Assembly (NCBI RefSeq): GCF_041928815.1
Contig: NZ_JBHFEI010000010.1
Location: 62,001 to 126,000, forward strand
DNA length: 64,000 bases
Direction of reading: 5' to 3'
Source of the DNA: JBHFEI01 sp041928815
GTDB taxonomy: Bacteria > Pseudomonadota > Alphaproteobacteria > Rhizobiales > Rhizobiaceae
This document shows positions 50,815 through 59,038 of the stretch, in pieces. Numbering within the stretch: the first letter of the stretch is position 1; the number at the start of each line of letters is the position of its first letter. The notes under the pieces are model-generated. The model saw only the letters and a program-made list of their open reading frames with translations. It searched no databases and was not told where the DNA came from. The translations under genes and the position numbers were made by a program.

Positions 50815-52038
50815 ATGAGACGGGTAGTTGTCACGGGTCTGGGCATCGTGTCCTCGATCGGAAGCACGGCCGAGGAGGTTCAGGCATCCCTCTACGACGG
50901 CCGTTCCGGCATCACCGCCTCGCCCGACTTCGCCGAATACGGCTTCCGCTGCCAGGTCTGGGGCGCGCCGACGCTCGACCCGACGGATCTGGTCGATCGC
51001 CGCGCCATGCGCTTCCTGTCGCAGGGCGGCGCCTGGAACCATGTGGCGATGAAGCAGGCGATCGCCGATTCAGGCCTCGAGGAGGCCGATGTCGGCGGCA
51101 ATCCGCGCACCGGCATCATCATGGGGTCCGGCGGTCCCTCGACCCGCACGCTGATCGAGGCCGCCGACATCACCCGCAAGAACATGAGCCCGAAGCGGAT
51201 CGGCCCCTTCGCCGTGCCGAAGTCGATGTCGTCGACGGCTTCCGCCACGCTCGCCACCTGGTTCAAGATCCACGGCGTCAACTATTCGATCTCGTCGGCC
51301 TGCTCCACCTCCGCCCACTGCATCGGCAACGCGGCCGAGATGATCCAGTGGGGCAAGCAGGACGTGATGTTCGCCGGCGGCCATGAGGACCTCGACTGGA
51401 CCATGTCGAACCTCTTCGACGCGATGGGCGCCATGTCGTCGAAATTCAACGACCGCCCGGCGGTCGCCTCGCGCGCCTACGACGCGGACCGCGATGGTTT
51501 CGTCATCGCCGGCGGCGCCGGCGTGCTTGTGCTCGAGGAACTGGAGCGCGCCAAGGCCCGCGGCGCCAAGATCTACGCCGAACTGACCGGCTACGGCGCG
51601 ACGTCGGACGGCTACGACATGGTGGCGCCGTCCGGCGAGGGTGCGGCGCGCTGCATGCGCCAGGCGCTCTCGACGGTGAAGGGCGAGGTCGACTACATCA
51701 ACACCCACGGCACGTCGACGCCGGTCGGCGATAGCAAGGAGATCGGCGCGATCCGCGAGGTCTTCGGTGAGAAGATGCCCCATATCCAGTCGACCAAGTC
51801 GCAGACCGGCCATTCGCTGGGCGCGGCGGGGGCGCAGGAATCGATCTACGCGCTCCTGATGATGCAGGGTGGCTTCATCGGCGAGAGCGCCCATATCGAG
51901 ACGCTCGATCCGGAATTCGAGGGCGTGCCGATCGTGCGCAAGCGCATCGACAATGCCAGGATCGACACCGTTCTCTCGAACTCCTTCGGTTTCGGCGGCA
52001 CCAACGCCACCCTCGTGTTCCAGCGCTACAACGGATAA
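50815..52038 (+). CDS. fabB: 3-oxoacyl-ACP synthase I
   Basis: Elongating beta-ketoacyl-ACP synthase that keeps the cis-unsaturated intermediates in the pathway. 407 residues. Thiolase-fold catalytic triad: SSACSTSAHCIG (Cys near residue 163), NTHGTSTPVGD (His near 298) and KSQTGHSLGAAGAQE (His near 333), ending with NSFGFGGTNATLVF. CAAGGGAAAGACGCC precedes the ATG. The downstream fabI starts 4 bp after its stop. Confidence 0.98.
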   Translation: MRRVVVTGLGIVSSIGSTAEEVQASLYDGRSGITASPDFAEYGFRCQVWGAPTLDPTDLVDRRAMRFLSQGGAWNHVAMKQAIADSGLEEADVGGNPRTGIIMGSGGPSTRTLIEAADITRKNMSPKRIGPFAVPKSMSSTASATLATWFKIHGVNYSISSACSTSAHCIGNAAEMIQWGKQDVMFAGGHEDLDWTMSNLFDAMGAMSSKFNDRPAVASRAYDADRDGFVIAGGAGVLVLEELERAKARGAKIYAELTGYGATSDGYDMVAPSGEGAARCMRQALSTVKGEVDYINTHGTSTPVGDSKEIGAIREVFGEKMPHIQSTKSQTGHSLGAAGAQESIYALLMMQGGFIGESAHIETLDPEFEGVPIVRKRIDNARIDTVLSNSFGFGGTNATLVFQRYNG

Positions 52039-52042
52039 GACC

Positions 52043-52849
52043 ATGGCGGGACTGATGCAGGGAAAGCGCGGCCTCGTCATGGGCGTCGCCAACAACCACT
52101 CGATCGCCTGGGGAATCGCCCGGGCGGCCTGCGCGCAAGGGGCGGAACTCGCCTTCACCTACCAGGGCGAGGCGCTCGGCAAGCGGGTGAAGCCGCTGGC
52201 TGCCGAACTCGGCTCCGATTTCGTCGTCCCCTGCGACGTCGAGGACATCGCCTCGGTCGACGCGACGATCGCGGCGCTGAAGGAGCGCTGGGGCAGCCTC
52301 GATTTCGTCGTGCATGCCATCGGCTTTTCCGACAAGAACGAGCTGAAGGGGCTTTACGCCGACACGAGCCGCGACAATTTCAGCCGCACCATGGTGATCT
52401 CCTGCTTCTCCTTCACCGAGATCGCCCGGCGCGCCGCGGACCTGATGGGGCCGGGCGGCACGATGCTGACGCTGACCTATGGCGGCTCTGTGCGGGTCAT
52501 GCCGAACTACAACGTGATGGGCGTCGCCAAGGCGGCGCTGGAAGCCTCCGTGCGCTACCTCGCCGCCGATTACGGCCCGAGGGGCATCCGCGTCAACGCG
52601 ATCTCGGCCGGACCGATCCGCACGCTTGCCGGCGCCGGCATCTCGGACGCCCGTGCGATGCTCTCCTGGCAGCAGAAGAACGCACCGCTGCGCAAGACCG
52701 TGACGATCGAGGATGTCGGCAATTCCGCCGTCTACCTGCTGTCCGATCTCTCGGGCGGCGTCACCGGCGAGATCCACTATGTCGACAGCGGCTACAACAT
52801 CACCTCGATGCCGGTGCTCGACACGCTGCGCCGGGCCGACGCCGAGTAA
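52043..52849 (+). CDS. fabI: Enoyl-ACP reductase
   Basis: NAD(P)H-dependent last step of each fatty acid elongation cycle. 268 residues, SDR-type fold. MGVANNHSIAWGIARA is the cofactor-binding FabI motif (about residues 13-28). VHAIGFSDK follows (about 91), and the catalytic pair lies in TLTYGGSVRVMPNYNVMGVAK (Tyr and Lys; quoted: TYGGSVRVMPNYNVMGVAK). It lies 4 bp after fabB, in the same operon. Converges with the hydroxyproline dehydratase gene (7 bp apart). Confidence 0.97.
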   Translation: MAGLMQGKRGLVMGVANNHSIAWGIARAACAQGAELAFTYQGEALGKRVKPLAAELGSDFVVPCDVEDIASVDATIAALKERWGSLDFVVHAIGFSDKNELKGLYADTSRDNFSRTMVISCFSFTEIARRAADLMGPGGTMLTLTYGGSVRVMPNYNVMGVAKAALEASVRYLAADYGPRGIRVNAISAGPIRTLAGAGISDARAMLSWQQKNAPLRKTVTIEDVGNSAVYLLSDLSGGVTGEIHYVDSGYNITSMPVLDTLRRADAE

Positions 52850-52856
52850 TCCGGCG

Positions 52857-53900
52857 TCATTTCCTCGACGTCAGGTCCGGCCAGGTGTCCGAGACCTTGT
52901 AGCCGCCCGGCCAGGGATCGCCGGGGTCGAGCATGTGCTGGTGCGTGCCGGTGATCCAGGCGCGGCCCGAGATCGTCGGGATGATCGCCGGCGTGTTGTC
53001 CCCCACCGTGGTTTCGCCGGCGATGCGGCCGGTGAAGGTCGAGCCGATGATCGAGCGGGCGGTCAGGCTCTCCCCCGCCTGCATCAGTCCGCGCGCGTGC
53101 AGCACCGCCATGCGCGCCGAGATCGCCGTGCCGGTCGGCGACCGGTCGATCTTGCCGGGCTGGATCGCCACCGCCGAGCGCGTGGTCAACCCTGCTTCCG
53201 TCCGTTCGACAGGGCCGGCGAAGGCGCAGAAGGAGATGTGTTTCCAGTCGGGATTGTCCGGATGGTGAAAGCCGAGCGCGGCATTGGCGGAATTGGTGAT
53301 GGCGATGCCGGTTTCCGCCAGAGCGCGGGCCTCGTGTGCTTCCAGCGAGAAGCCGAGCGCCGCGGCGTCGACGATGACGAAACTGTCGCCGCCATAGGCG
53401 GTGTCGACGGTCAGCGGTCCGATGCCGGGAACATCGAGCGACACGTCGAGGCTTGCGGCGAAGGACGGGACATTGGTGACGGTGATGCGCTCGGCCTTGC
53501 CGTCGCGGCAATCGGCGACAACCTCGATCAGCCCGGCCGGCGCCTCCAGCACCAGCCGTGTCTGAGGCTCGGTCATCGGCAGGATGCCGGCGTCGAGCAG
53601 CACGGTGGCGACGCAGATCGAATTGGAGCCGGACATGGGCGGCGTGTCCTCCGGCTCCATGATGATCCAGCCCATCTGGGCCTTTGGGTTCTTCGGCGGC
53701 ACCAGCAGGTTCACGTGGCGGAAGACGCCGCCGCGCGGTTCGTTGAGGACGAAGTCGCGCAGGGTCTGGTCGCAGGCGATGAAGCGGCTCTGCTCCCAGA
53801 CCGTCTCGCCCGGCGGTGGCGCGACCCCGCCGACGATCACGTCGCCGACTTCGCCCTCGGCATGGCAGCTGACGACATGGACGACCCTGGTGGTGCGCAT
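52857..53900 (-). CDS. Trans-3-hydroxy-L-proline dehydratase (proline racemase family)
   Basis: 347 residues, proline racemase superfamily. Racemases and 4-hydroxyproline epimerases use two Cys; here the first site is Ser90 (PPMSGSNSICVAT) and the second is Thr256 (DRSPTGTAISARMAVLHARG). That replacement pattern matches the dehydratase branch, and the sequence closely recalls the characterised Roseibium trans-3-hydroxyproline dehydratase (from memory). The product would be pyrroline-2-carboxylate. ATG 53900 has TGAGGTGGTC before it; GTG 53906 is less likely. It follows the UxaA-type gene by 7 bp, so the two are cotranscribed. Confidence 0.8.
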   Translation of the reverse strand: MRTTRVVHVVSCHAEGEVGDVIVGGVAPPPGETVWEQSRFIACDQTLRDFVLNEPRGGVFRHVNLLVPPKNPKAQMGWIIMEPEDTPPMSGSNSICVATVLLDAGILPMTEPQTRLVLEAPAGLIEVVADCRDGKAERITVTNVPSFAASLDVSLDVPGIGPLTVDTAYGGDSFVIVDAAALGFSLEAHEARALAETGIAITNSANAALGFHHPDNPDWKHISFCAFAGPVERTEAGLTTRSAVAIQPGKIDRSPTGTAISARMAVLHARGLMQAGESLTARSIIGSTFTGRIAGETTVGDNTPAIIPTISGRAWITGTHQHMLDPGDPWPGGYKVSDTWPDLTSRK

Positions 53901-53907
53901 GACCACC

Positions 53908-55440
53908 TCAGGTCACCGCGCCGACATGCCACGGCACGAATTCGTTGTCGCCATAGTCGTATTCCTCGCTCAGCGTCTTCTTGCCGGAGGCCGTCGCGAT
54001 GATGCTCTCGAAGATGCGCTCGCCCGCCGCCTCGATCGTGTCCTCGCCGGTGACGATGTCGCCGCAATTGATGTCCATGTCCTCCTGCATGTGGTGGTAC
54101 ATCTCGCTGTTGGTGGCGATCTTGATGCACGGGGCGGGCTTGAAGCCGGAGACGGAGCCGCGGCCGGTGGTGAAGCAGATGACGTTGCAGCCGCCGGCCA
54201 CCTGACCGGTGACGGCGACCGGGTCGTAGCCGGGCGTGTCCATGAAGACGAAACCCGGCTCGTCGACGATCTCGGCATATTCGTAGACGGCCTTCAGCGG
54301 CATGCTGCCGCCCTTGGCCACCGCGCCCAGCGATTTTTCGAGGATCGTCGTCAGCCCGCCGAGCTTGTTGCCGTGCGACGGATTGTTGTTGAGCTCGGCG
54401 TCGTTGCGCTCGGTGTAGCGCCGCCACCAGTCGATCCGGTCCATCAGCTTTTCGGCGACCGCCGGCCGGATGGCGCGGCGGGTCAGAAGGTGCTCGGCGC
54501 CGTAGATCTCCGGCGTCTCCGCGAGCACCGAAGTGCCGCCGTGGCGCACCAAGAGGTCCGAGGCATGGCCGAGCGCCGGATTGGCGGAAATGCCCGAATA
54601 GCCGTCCGAGCCGCCGCATTCGAGCGCCAGCTTGATGCCCGACAGCGGCTGCGGCGTGCGCGTCGCCGCATTGACCGCCGGCAGCATCTCGCGGATCATC
54701 GCCGAGGCCGCCTCGATCGTCTTCCTCGTGCCGCCGAGATGCTGGATCGTCATGGTGCGCAGCCGGTCGCTTTCCTCGAGCTTGTAGTGTTCGAGGATGG
54801 GGGCGATCTGGTTGGTCTCGCAGCCGAGCCCGATCATCAGGATGCCGCCGAAATTCGGATGCCGCGCATAACCCTGCAGCGTCCGCGTCAGGAGCGTATA
54901 GCCTTCGGACTTGGTGTTGATGGCGCAGCCGCTGCCATGGGTCAGCGCCACGACCCCGTCGACATTGCCAAAGCCTTCGAGGCTGCCGGTGCGGTTGAAA
55001 TGCTCGGCGATGTACTTCGACACCGTGGCGGAACAGTTGACCGTGGTGATGATGCCGATGAAGTTGCGCGTGCCGACGCCGCCCGCACCCCGGTCGAAGC
55101 CCATGAAGGTGCGCCGCTCGTCGGGCGGCAGCATGCCGGTCTCCTCGATGTCGACGCTGTACTGGTGCTGGTGCTCGGAGGCGACGACGGCGAGGTTGTG
55201 CAGGTGCACATGCTGGCCGGCGCCGATATCGACCGTGGCGACGCCGATCACTTGGCCGAACTTGCGCACCTCGCGGCCGGCGGGGATCGCCCGGAGCGCC
55301 ACCTTGTGGCCGCGCGGGATCGGCTGGGCGGCGTTGAGGTCGCCGATGCCGGTCGCCTCGCCCGCCTTGACGGCCCGGCGTGCCACGGCGACGTCGTCGA
55401 TCGGGTTGAGTAGAATCGCCGGTGCGATCGTTTCGGTCAT
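53908..55440 (-). CDS. Altronate/galactarate dehydratase family (UxaA-type)
   Basis: 510 residues: an N-terminal SAF domain (about 5-90, ILLNPIDDVAVARRAV, then HVHLHNLAVV) fused to the catalytic dehydratase domain (about 110-505). Landmarks: FDRGAGGVGTRNFIGIITTVNCSATV (quoted: GAGGVGTRNFIGIIT), LTHGSGCAINTKSEG, MIGLGCETNQI and LECGGSDGYSGISANP. Family enzymes dehydrate altronate or galactarate to keto-deoxy sugar acids. GGGAGGTGACC before the ATG is a strong ribosome site. The exact sugar acid cannot be read; nearby gluconate genes favour sugar-acid use. Confidence 0.9.
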   Translation of the reverse strand: MTETIAPAILLNPIDDVAVARRAVKAGEATGIGDLNAAQPIPRGHKVALRAIPAGREVRKFGQVIGVATVDIGAGQHVHLHNLAVVASEHQHQYSVDIEETGMLPPDERRTFMGFDRGAGGVGTRNFIGIITTVNCSATVSKYIAEHFNRTGSLEGFGNVDGVVALTHGSGCAINTKSEGYTLLTRTLQGYARHPNFGGILMIGLGCETNQIAPILEHYKLEESDRLRTMTIQHLGGTRKTIEAASAMIREMLPAVNAATRTPQPLSGIKLALECGGSDGYSGISANPALGHASDLLVRHGGTSVLAETPEIYGAEHLLTRRAIRPAVAEKLMDRIDWWRRYTERNDAELNNNPSHGNKLGGLTTILEKSLGAVAKGGSMPLKAVYEYAEIVDEPGFVFMDTPGYDPVAVTGQVAGGCNVICFTTGRGSVSGFKPAPCIKIATNSEMYHHMQEDMDINCGDIVTGEDTIEAAGERIFESIIATASGKKTLSEEYDYGDNEFVPWHVGAVT

Positions 55441-55528
55441 GGTCACCTCCCGCATGCCTCAGTCACGCGGAATTTCGCGCGCGACAAGCAATCGCTTTCC
55501 ACGGACCGTGTCAAGCCGGGGAATCGTG

Positions 55529-56074
55529 TCAGCCGCGGCGCGCGTCCCGGAGACGGGCAAGCCCCTCCAGCGCCTGCGTCGCGACGCGATCGCGCGCGGG
55601 GCCGACATCGACGGTGACGACGTTCTCTTCGCCCTCGGGGCTTTCCAGCGCCGCCAGCTGGCTGTCGAGCAGCGAGGCCGGCATGAAATGGCCGGGCCGG
55701 CTGCCCATGCGCGGCAGGAGCACCGCGCGCGTACCCTTGAGATAGACGAAGGCGAGCGGCCGTCCCGCCGCGTTGCGCAGGAGGTCGCGGTAGCTGCGCT
55801 TCAGCGCCGAACAGGAGACGACGATGCCGGCGGCGCCCTCTTGCGCGAGCCGCGCGCCGATGGTGGCGAGCCAGGGCCAGCGGTCGGCGTCGGTCAAGGC
55901 AATGCCCGCCGACATCTTCTCGATGTTTGCCGGGGGATGCAGGCTGTCGCCTTCGAGGAAATCCCGGCCCCAGGCTGCGGCAATGCGTTCCCCGATCGAG
56001 GACTTGCCCGAGCCGCTGACGCCCATGACGACCACCGGGCCGTCAAAGACAGGTGGTGATGCCGCCGTCGACAT
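55529..56074 (-). CDS. gntK: Gluconokinase
   Basis: Phosphorylates D-gluconate to 6-phosphogluconate. 181 residues. The P-loop is VVMGVSGSGKSSIGERIA (about residues 15-32). LEGDSLHPPANIEKMSAGIALTDADRWPWL (quoted: LHPPANIEKMSAGIAL) is the family signature, followed by VSCSALKRSYRDLLR and GHFMPASLLDSQLAALE. ATG 56074 lies inside the end of the upstream SDR gene (32-bp overlap). That is consistent with coupling, but no strong ribosome site was found. Confidence 0.93.
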   Translation of the reverse strand: MSTAASPPVFDGPVVVMGVSGSGKSSIGERIAAAWGRDFLEGDSLHPPANIEKMSAGIALTDADRWPWLATIGARLAQEGAAGIVVSCSALKRSYRDLLRNAAGRPLAFVYLKGTRAVLLPRMGSRPGHFMPASLLDSQLAALESPEGEENVVTVDVGPARDRVATQALEGLARLRDARRG

Positions 56075-56810
56075 AGAGCGTGTGTCCGTTGACGAAAGAG
56101 GAAGCCGGTGATGCGAGGAAGACGGCGGCGCCGACGAGTTCGTCCACCGTGCCCCAGCGCCCGGCCGGCGTCCGCTTCTCCAGCCAGCCGGAAAATTCGG
56201 GATCGTCGACCAGCGCCTGATTGAGGGGTGTCCTGAAATAGCCGGGTGCGATCGCGTTGACCTGCAGCCCGTGCCTCGCCCAGTCGGCACACATGCCGCG
56301 CGTCAGGTTGCGCACGGCGCCCTTGGTCGCCGTGTAGGGCGCGATCCCCGGCCGGGCCATCTCGCTCTGCACCGAGGCGATGTTGATGATCTTGCCGCGC
56401 CGGCGCGCGATCATGAAGCGGGCGACCGCCTGCCCGACATAGAAGACGCTGGAAATGTTGGTGGCGAGCAGTTGCTCCCATTTCTCCGCCGGGAAATCCT
56501 CGAGCGGCGTGCGGAACTGCATGCCGGCATTGTTGATGAGGATGTCGACCGGCCCGAGATCCGCCTCGATCGCGGCGACCCCGGCGGCGACCGAGGCCTG
56601 GTCGGTGACGTCGAAGACGGCGGCACGGGCGTCGTGGCCCGTCTCGCGCAGCGCGCGTGCCGCCTGCCCGACCTTCTCCGCATCGCGTCCGTTGAGCACG
56701 ACGGCGGCGCCGTGGGCGGCCAGTCCCTCGGCGAGCGCCAGGCCGATGCCCTGGCTCGATCCGGTGACGAGCGCGCGCCGGCCGGCAAGATCAAACAGCG
56801 GAAATCCCAT
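56043..56810 (-). CDS. SDR oxidoreductase, gluconate 5-dehydrogenase-like
   Basis: 255 residues, classical SDR fold: ALVTGSSQGIGLALAEGLA (cofactor loop, about residues 13-31), NNAGMQFRTP (about 90), and the catalytic Ser/Tyr/Lys in IASVQSEMARPGIAPYTATKGAV (quoted: ARPGIAPYTATKGAV). The C-terminus is VDGGITTCL. It resembles IdnO/Gno, which interconvert 5-ketogluconate and gluconate; adjacency and overlap with gntK support this. GGAGACGGGCCCC precedes the ATG. Divergent from tam across 216 bp. Confidence 0.88.
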   Translation of the reverse strand: MGFPLFDLAGRRALVTGSSQGIGLALAEGLAAHGAAVVLNGRDAEKVGQAARALRETGHDARAAVFDVTDQASVAAGVAAIEADLGPVDILINNAGMQFRTPLEDFPAEKWEQLLATNISSVFYVGQAVARFMIARRRGKIINIASVQSEMARPGIAPYTATKGAVRNLTRGMCADWARHGLQVNAIAPGYFRTPLNQALVDDPEFSGWLEKRTPAGRWGTVDELVGAAVFLASPASSFVNGHTLYVDGGITTCL

Positions 56811-57026
56811 GGGGCCCGTCTCCAGAACCCGGCAACCGCGGCCGGGCGACGACCGATAGCACGCTCGCCGAAGCGAGAACATCATCTTCGTCCCATCCCC
56901 GGCCGTTTCGGGAAAAGGCATCTCTTCCAGTACCGGACGGGCAAGTCGAACGGGCCATGGATCGGGTCGTCTCTCCCCTCTTTGCGGAAAATGCCTTAGG
57001 AGTAGGGAAGGCAGGGGGAGAAAGCC

Positions 57027-57797
57027 ATGGCGTGGTCGCCGGAGACCTATCTGACTTTCGAGGACCAGCGCACGCGGCCGGCCGCCGATCTCCTTGCCCG
57101 TGTTCCACTGGCCCATCCCCGCCGCATCACCGACATCGGCTGCGGGCCGGGAAACTCCACCGAGCTTCTGGCGCGCCGCTTTCCCGATGCGATCGTTGAG
57201 GGCGTCGATTCCTCGCCGGAGATGGTCGATGCCGCAAGACGGCGCCTGCCGGCTCTCGTCTTCACCGAGGCCGACATCGCCCGCTGGACGCCGCAGGAAC
57301 CGCAAGACCTGATCTTTGCGAATGCCGTCCTGCAATGGCTGCCCGATCACGCGCGCCTGTTGCTGCGCCTCGTCTCCTGCCTCGCACCCGGCGGCGTTCT
57401 CGCCTTGCAGATGCCGGACAATGTCGACGAGCCCTCCCATGTCGCGATGCGCGTCGCGGCCGGCGATGCGCGCTGGCGCGACCGTCTCGCCAATGTCCGC
57501 GCCGACCGTGCCGGGATCGCCACGCCCGAAGCCCATTACGCCATGCTCGCACCGGTCTGCGCCGCGCTCGATATCTGGCGAACGACCTATGTCCACCCGC
57601 TGGAGGGCGTTGACGCCATTGTCGACTGGTTCACGGCGACCGGGTTGATGCCCATCCTCGCGCGCCTCGAAGCGGGCGAACGTCCGGCCTTTCTTGCCGC
57701 GTATCGCAGCCTGATCGACGCGCATTACCGGCCGCAGGCGGATGGCCGGGTGCTTCTGGCGTTTCCACGCCTGTTCGTCGTGGTGACGCGCCGTTGA
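57027..57797 (+). CDS. tam: Trans-aconitate 2-methyltransferase
   Basis: SAM-dependent methylation of trans-aconitate, an inhibitor formed from cis-aconitate. 256 residues, the expected length. MAWSPETYLTFEDQRTRPA is the Tam-specific N-terminus. Motif I is ITDIGCGPGNSTELLARRFP (about residues 34-53), motif II VEGVDSSPEMVDAAR, then FANAVLQWLPDH (about 97). AGGGGGAGAAAGCC precedes the ATG. Convergent with the RsmC-like gene (43 bp apart). Confidence 0.94.
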   Translation: MAWSPETYLTFEDQRTRPAADLLARVPLAHPRRITDIGCGPGNSTELLARRFPDAIVEGVDSSPEMVDAARRRLPALVFTEADIARWTPQEPQDLIFANAVLQWLPDHARLLLRLVSCLAPGGVLALQMPDNVDEPSHVAMRVAAGDARWRDRLANVRADRAGIATPEAHYAMLAPVCAALDIWRTTYVHPLEGVDAIVDWFTATGLMPILARLEAGERPAFLAAYRSLIDAHYRPQADGRVLLAFPRLFVVVTRR

Positions 57798-57840
57798 GAG
57801 CAGACGACGACGGCGTCTGGACGCTTCCTGCCGCGCCGGC

Positions 57841-58854
57841 TCAGCGCCGGCCGAACAGAACCTTGAAGCGGGCGTTGCGGCAGATCTCGCCGCTTTCGCG
57901 GAAGGCTTCCGAAAGCACCGGCTCGTAAGGCAGCCCGCGATTGGCGACGAGCATCAGCCGGCCGCCGGCCTTGACCGCGCCCGCCGCCGCCCGGATCAGC
58001 GCAATGCCGAGGCCGGGGTCGCTGGCCTGGCCCTCGTGGAAGGGCGGGTTCATCACGATCAGGTCGTAATGGTCTCGGATCGCCTCGGCTTTCAGGTCGT
58101 GCCAGTAGAAACGGGCCGGCATGCGCGGCGCCAGCGCCGCCATGTTCGCCTTCGCGGCCGCGAGCGCGGCATGGTCGGCCTCGAAGAGGTCGATGCCCTT
58201 CAGCTGCGGCGCGGCCTTCGCCAGCATCACCGAGAGATAGCCCCAGCCGGCGCCGAAATCGGCGGCATGGCCCTTGAGGTCGGCGGTGAAACGGGCGGCG
58301 AGCAGTTCGGAGCCCGGATCGATCCGGTCATGCGAGAACATGCCCGGCGCCGCGGTGAAGCCATCCACCGTCACGGGCTTCGATGCGAGCTTCAAGATGG
58401 CGTCGGATGCCTCCTCCGGACGGGCGAACCAGAAGACGACGCCGTGGTATTTCGGCATGCCGTCGCCGCCCCAGCCGAAGACCGCGATCCGCTTGCGCAG
58501 CGCCGCGATCCCGTCCTCCTTGCTGCCGGCGACGACGATCAGGCCGCCGACGCGGGTGCGCGTCAGCGCCTCGGCGATCCGGTCCTCGTTGAGGCCGCGA
58601 TGCTTGGTGCAGAGAACGAGCGCGGCGTCGTAATCCGTGCCGGGCACCTCCGGCGTGACGGCCGCGCGGGCGGCGTCCAGCGCGCGGTAGAGTGGCCGGA
58701 ACGGCTGCACCGCCTCGATCGACGCCTGGAAACCCTCCGGCAGCCGGTAGCCGGCCTCGGCCCCGAGGAAGAGCACGCGTCCGCCCGCCTCCGGCGCGGC
58801 GAGCGTGCCGGTGTCGAAGGGGTGAAACAGGGTCTTCAGCGTGTCGCGGCTCAT
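57841..58854 (-). CDS. RsmC/RlmG-like class I methyltransferase
   Basis: 337 residues with two domains, as in RsmC: a degenerate N-terminal methyltransferase-like half (about 1-165) and a catalytic C-terminal half (about 180-337). The catalytic half has DFGAGWGYLSVMLAKAAP (SAM motif I) and VMNPPFHEGQASDPGLG (NPPF motif for guanine N2 methylation). Family enzymes modify G1207 of 16S rRNA or a 23S site. ATG 58854 (MSRDTLKTLF) and ATG 58860 are both possible. Confidence 0.9.
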   Translation of the reverse strand: MSRDTLKTLFHPFDTGTLAAPEAGGRVLFLGAEAGYRLPEGFQASIEAVQPFRPLYRALDAARAAVTPEVPGTDYDAALVLCTKHRGLNEDRIAEALTRTRVGGLIVVAGSKEDGIAALRKRIAVFGWGGDGMPKYHGVVFWFARPEEASDAILKLASKPVTVDGFTAAPGMFSHDRIDPGSELLAARFTADLKGHAADFGAGWGYLSVMLAKAAPQLKGIDLFEADHAALAAAKANMAALAPRMPARFYWHDLKAEAIRDHYDLIVMNPPFHEGQASDPGLGIALIRAAAGAVKAGGRLMLVANRGLPYEPVLSEAFRESGEICRNARFKVLFGRR

Positions 58855-58978
58855 CGGCATCCTCGCTCGGCATGCCCGGCGGAAGCGGCTGCGCTCCGGC
58901 ATCGGGCGATGCGGTGAAACAACGAGACGGGGCAGGCGGCGCGATCGCGGTGCCGCCCGGCCTGCCCGTCAAAGGAAA

Positions 58979-59008
58979 GAGGCGCGGAGCCTCAAGAGCC
59001 CGCGCCTC
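58979..59008 (-). terminator. Terminator of pnp
   Basis: GAGGCGCGG / CCGCGCCTC inverted repeat (9-bp arms, 12-nt loop). On the minus strand it is followed by TTTCCTTTG, giving a rho-independent form 30 bp after the pnp stop. A second inverted repeat (GGCAGGCGGC at 58931-58940 with GCCGCC...GCCTGCC to 58966) lies just beyond it. Confidence 0.75.
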
Positions 59009-59038
59009 CCGGTCGTGATCGTCGCCCGAGGGCGAGGC

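Noticed and set aside
52857..53900. Proline racemase or 4-hydroxyproline epimerase
   Set aside because: Both catalytic Cys positions are replaced (Ser90, Thr256), so a two-base racemisation mechanism is unlikely.
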